The position numbers and the translations under genes are program-made. From assembly GCA_900555925.1 (NCBI GenBank), contig USMU01000051.1, forward strand, positions 1-13,953: 13,953 bases of DNA, read 5' to 3'. Below, in pieces: positions 12,212 to 13,953 of this stretch (position 1 is its first letter; every line of letters starts with the position of its first letter). The DNA comes from an uncultured Clostridium sp. (GTDB taxonomy: Bacteria; Bacillota; Clostridia; Christensenellales; Borkfalkiaceae). The notes under the pieces were generated by a model that ran no database searches, was not told where the DNA came from, and saw only the letters and a list, made by a program, of their open reading frames with translations.

Positions 12212-12790
12212 ATGGACATAGTATACAGACCGATTGAATTTTCCGAAACGGAGATCGGATTGTTTTCCTCCTTTGAGCGAAAGCAGAACGTTACAGATTG
12301 TTGGCGTAAAATAGAGGGAAAATGGAGGATTGTCAATGCTCCTTTTACCGACGATTGGAACGAAAACGATTATATAGTTTTGACGGAGAGCCTAAAAAAT
12401 ACAGTAAAGGCGGGCGGGTTGGTTTACGGCGCTTTTGTTGACGGCAGGCTAAAAGGTTTCGTTTCGGTTGACGGCGCGCCGTTCGGGAAGGAAAGGCAGT
12501 ACGCGGATCTTATGTACCTCTATGTTTCGCGGGATATGCGGGGGAGGGGAATCGGCCGCAGGCTGTTCGAGACGGCGAAAGAGTATGCCCGAAAAATCGG
12601 TACTGAAAAGTTGTATATTTCGGCGCATTCGGCGGTCGAAACACAAGCGTTTTATAAAGCTGTGGGGTGCGTCGAAGCGTCGGAATATCAGAAAAAACAC
12701 GTTGAAAAAGAGCCGTTTGACTGTCAGCTCGAATGTGCTTTGAACGATGGAGCGGCTTTATCCGTAAACAAAAAGCGCGGAAATTTTTGA
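12212..12790 (+). CDS. GNAT-family N-acetyltransferase
   Basis: Acetyl-CoA-dependent acetyltransferase, substrate unknown. Motif A is clear: ADLMYLYVSRDMRGRGIGRRLFETAKEYA, with the R-G-R-G-I-G pyrophosphate-binding loop, followed by motif B LYISAHSAVETQAFYKAVGCVEA. The N-terminal part (FERKQNVTDCWRKIEGKW..NAPFTDDW) is typical of a Bacillota GNAT subgroup. From ATG 12212 it has 192 residues; a GTG at 12203 would add three. Neither has a strong Shine-Dalgarno sequence. It begins 17 nt after trxB, so likely read from the trx transcript. The last residues (KKRGNF) are encoded by the left arm and loop of the terminator, and the stop codon lies in the hairpin loop. Confidence 0.88.
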   Translation: MDIVYRPIEFSETEIGLFSSFERKQNVTDCWRKIEGKWRIVNAPFTDDWNENDYIVLTESLKNTVKAGGLVYGAFVDGRLKGFVSVDGAPFGKERQYADLMYLYVSRDMRGRGIGRRLFETAKEYARKIGTEKLYISAHSAVETQAFYKAVGCVEASEYQKKHVEKEPFDCQLECALNDGAALSVNKKRGNF

Positions 12791-12806
12791 AGATTTCCGC
12801 GCTTTT
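12771..12806. terminator. Bidirectional terminator overlapping the GNAT 3' end
   Basis: AAAAGCGCGGAAAT (12771-12784) pairs with ATTTCCGCGCTTTT (12793-12806) over 14 bp around an 8-nt loop. A run on one side and T run on the other make it work in both directions, ending the trx-GNAT transcript and the - strand antiporter transcript, whose stop is at 12827-12829. The GNAT TGA (12788-12790) is in the loop. Confidence 0.9.
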
Positions 12807-12826
12807 CGTTTGAATCAATCAAGAAA

Positions 12827-13953
12827 TCATACTTGTTGTTCTATCGGCGTATTTCCGAGCCCTGAATCCTCTTTTTTATAAGTGAGCTTCAAAAGCAGAG
12901 GAGCCAAAATAGAGGTCGCGATAATGATGATAAATACGAAAGGATATACGGCAGGATCTACCAAACCGCCGTCTATTCCCTTTTGCGTGCAAATCAGAAC
13001 GACTTCCGCGCGCACCATCATGCCGATGCCGACGCGCAGACTGTCCTTGCCCGAATAACGGCAAAGCCTTGCCGCCAATGCACAACCTCCCAGCTTTCCG
13101 ACGAGTGCGACCACGACGTAACAGGCTCCGAACAGGACGAAAGAGGAGGAGAAGCCCGAAAAATCGAGATTCATGCCGATTGTCGCGAAGAAAATAGGGG
13201 AAAAGAACATGTATCCGAGCATATCCGCTTTATTTTCCACATACGGGGTTTCCTGCAAGGTTCCTCCCAGCATAATGCCCGCGACGTAAGCGCCCGTGAT
13301 GTCCGCGACGCCGAAGATTTTTTCTGCGACGTAAGCATAGATGAAGCAGGCTGCAAGTGCGAGTATAGGTACGCGACGGTTATGAGGGTATTTGCGTTCT
13401 ATTCTGTTGAACAGCTTCCTCAACAGGATTCCCGCACCAATGGCGATAATGAAAAATACGACGATTTTAACACAGACGAGCCACCAAGCCGCATTTTCCC
13501 ACCAGGCGGGCAGGAATGAGACGAGGGATTCTTCCCCGCCTGCATCGGAGGTAAAGCCCGTGAGCACGGAAAGAATGACGATGCCGATGATATCGTCGAT
13601 GACGGCGGCGGCGACGATAGAGGTCCCTATTTTGGTATTGAGTTTTCCGAGTTCTTTCAATGCCGCCACGGTGACGCTGACGGACGTTGCCGTCAGAATA
13701 GCTCCGTAAAAGAGGTACCCCAAGAATCCTCCGCCTTGATTGAAGGCCCAAGCTACCAATGTTCCGAGAGCCATAGGCACGATGACGCCGAAGGCCGTAA
13801 TGACCACGGAAGCCGCTCCCGACGATTTAAGTTGCTTCAGATCGGTACCGAGTCCGGTGGAGAACATGATGAGGACGACTCCGACCTTAGAGAATACGCT
13901 GAGTTCTTCTTTTATAGGATCGGAGAAGAACATATTTTGCAGCGGTTCACAGG
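12827..13953 (-). CDS. CPA2-type cation:proton antiporter (5' truncated by window)
   Basis: Membrane antiporter of the monovalent cation:proton antiporter-2 family (KefB/NapA-like), exchanging Na+ or K+ for H+. At least 374 C-terminal residues are visible and the frame is still open at the window edge, so the N terminus lies outside; the Met at 13933 is internal (frame upstream reads PLQN). The visible part has about ten hydrophobic segments. FSTGLGTDLKQLK is the conserved loop after TM3-like segments; AAVIDDIIGIVIL carries the adjacent Asp pair expected to bind the cation; GAYVAGIMLGGTL and FFSPIFFATIGMNLDF are standard late-helix motifs, and GMMVRAEVVLIC holds the conserved Arg-Ala-Glu. No C-terminal TrkA-N domain is fused; the protein ends soon after the last helix with a charged tail. 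Confidence 0.92.
   Translation of the reverse strand, partial: CEPLQNMFFSDPIKEELSVFSKVGVVLIMFSTGLGTDLKQLKSSGAASVVITAFGVIVPMALGTLVAWAFNQGGGFLGYLFYGAILTATSVSVTVAALKELGKLNTKIGTSIVAAAVIDDIIGIVILSVLTGFTSDAGGEESLVSFLPAWWENAAWWLVCVKIVVFFIIAIGAGILLRKLFNRIERKYPHNRRVPILALAACFIYAYVAEKIFGVADITGAYVAGIMLGGTLQETPYVENKADMLGYMFFSPIFFATIGMNLDFSGFSSSFVLFGACYVVVALVGKLGGCALAARLCRYSGKDSLRVGIGMMVRAEVVLICTQKGIDGGLVDPAVYPFVFIIIIATSILAPLLLKLTYKKEDSGLGNTPIEQQV

Overview
The window looks like ordinary chromosome of a low-to-moderate GC Gram-positive bacterium, most likely a Bacillota/Clostridia lineage. The reasons are strong AGGAGG-type ribosome binding sites, consensus sigma-A promoters, a B. subtilis-like short mannose-6-phosphate isomerase and ROK glucokinase, type III pantothenate kinase (CoaX), and an ECF-type vitamin S component. 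Nothing in the sequence fixes the genus. I see no rRNA, tRNA, CRISPR array, IS element, phage gene or toxin system.

Layout. 1-167: tail of an unseen upstream transcript ending in a strong hairpin terminator. 168-1511: CNNM/CorC-type membrane protein with CBS domains. 1582-3522: a consensus promoter and a two-gene overlapping operon, manA-glcK (hexose phosphate metabolism). 3523-3680: hairpins between convergent genes. 3681-3887 (-): tiny Cys-rich membrane peptide. 4030-5687: promoter, ~125-nt leader, an ECF S component and coaX, read together as pantothenate uptake followed by phosphorylation (first steps to CoA). 5746-7110: homoserine dehydrogenase with an unusual acidic insertion in its ACT domain. 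7165-8043: RimK-like ATP-grasp ligase of unknown substrate. 8097-8606 (-): two-TM protein with a possible PH-like domain. 8666-9271 (-): Pro/charge-rich putative lipoprotein. 9363-10802: MATE efflux transporter. 10946-12790: thioredoxin (CGYC active site), thioredoxin reductase and a GNAT acetyltransferase. 12827 to the window end (-): 5'-truncated CPA2-type cation:proton antiporter.

Most genes are housekeeping or metabolic. The least ordinary points are: two genes (8606 - and 9363 +) whose consensus -10 boxes sit exactly 7 nt before the ATG, predicting leaderless mRNAs in a genome that otherwise uses strong Shine-Dalgarno sites; a transcription terminator whose left arm encodes the last residues of the GNAT protein, with the stop codon in the loop; the ACT-domain insertion in Hom; the CGYC thioredoxin beside its reductase; and the two small unusual envelope proteins (Cys-rich peptide and Pro/Cys lipoprotein). 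I found no convincing multi-gene novel system.
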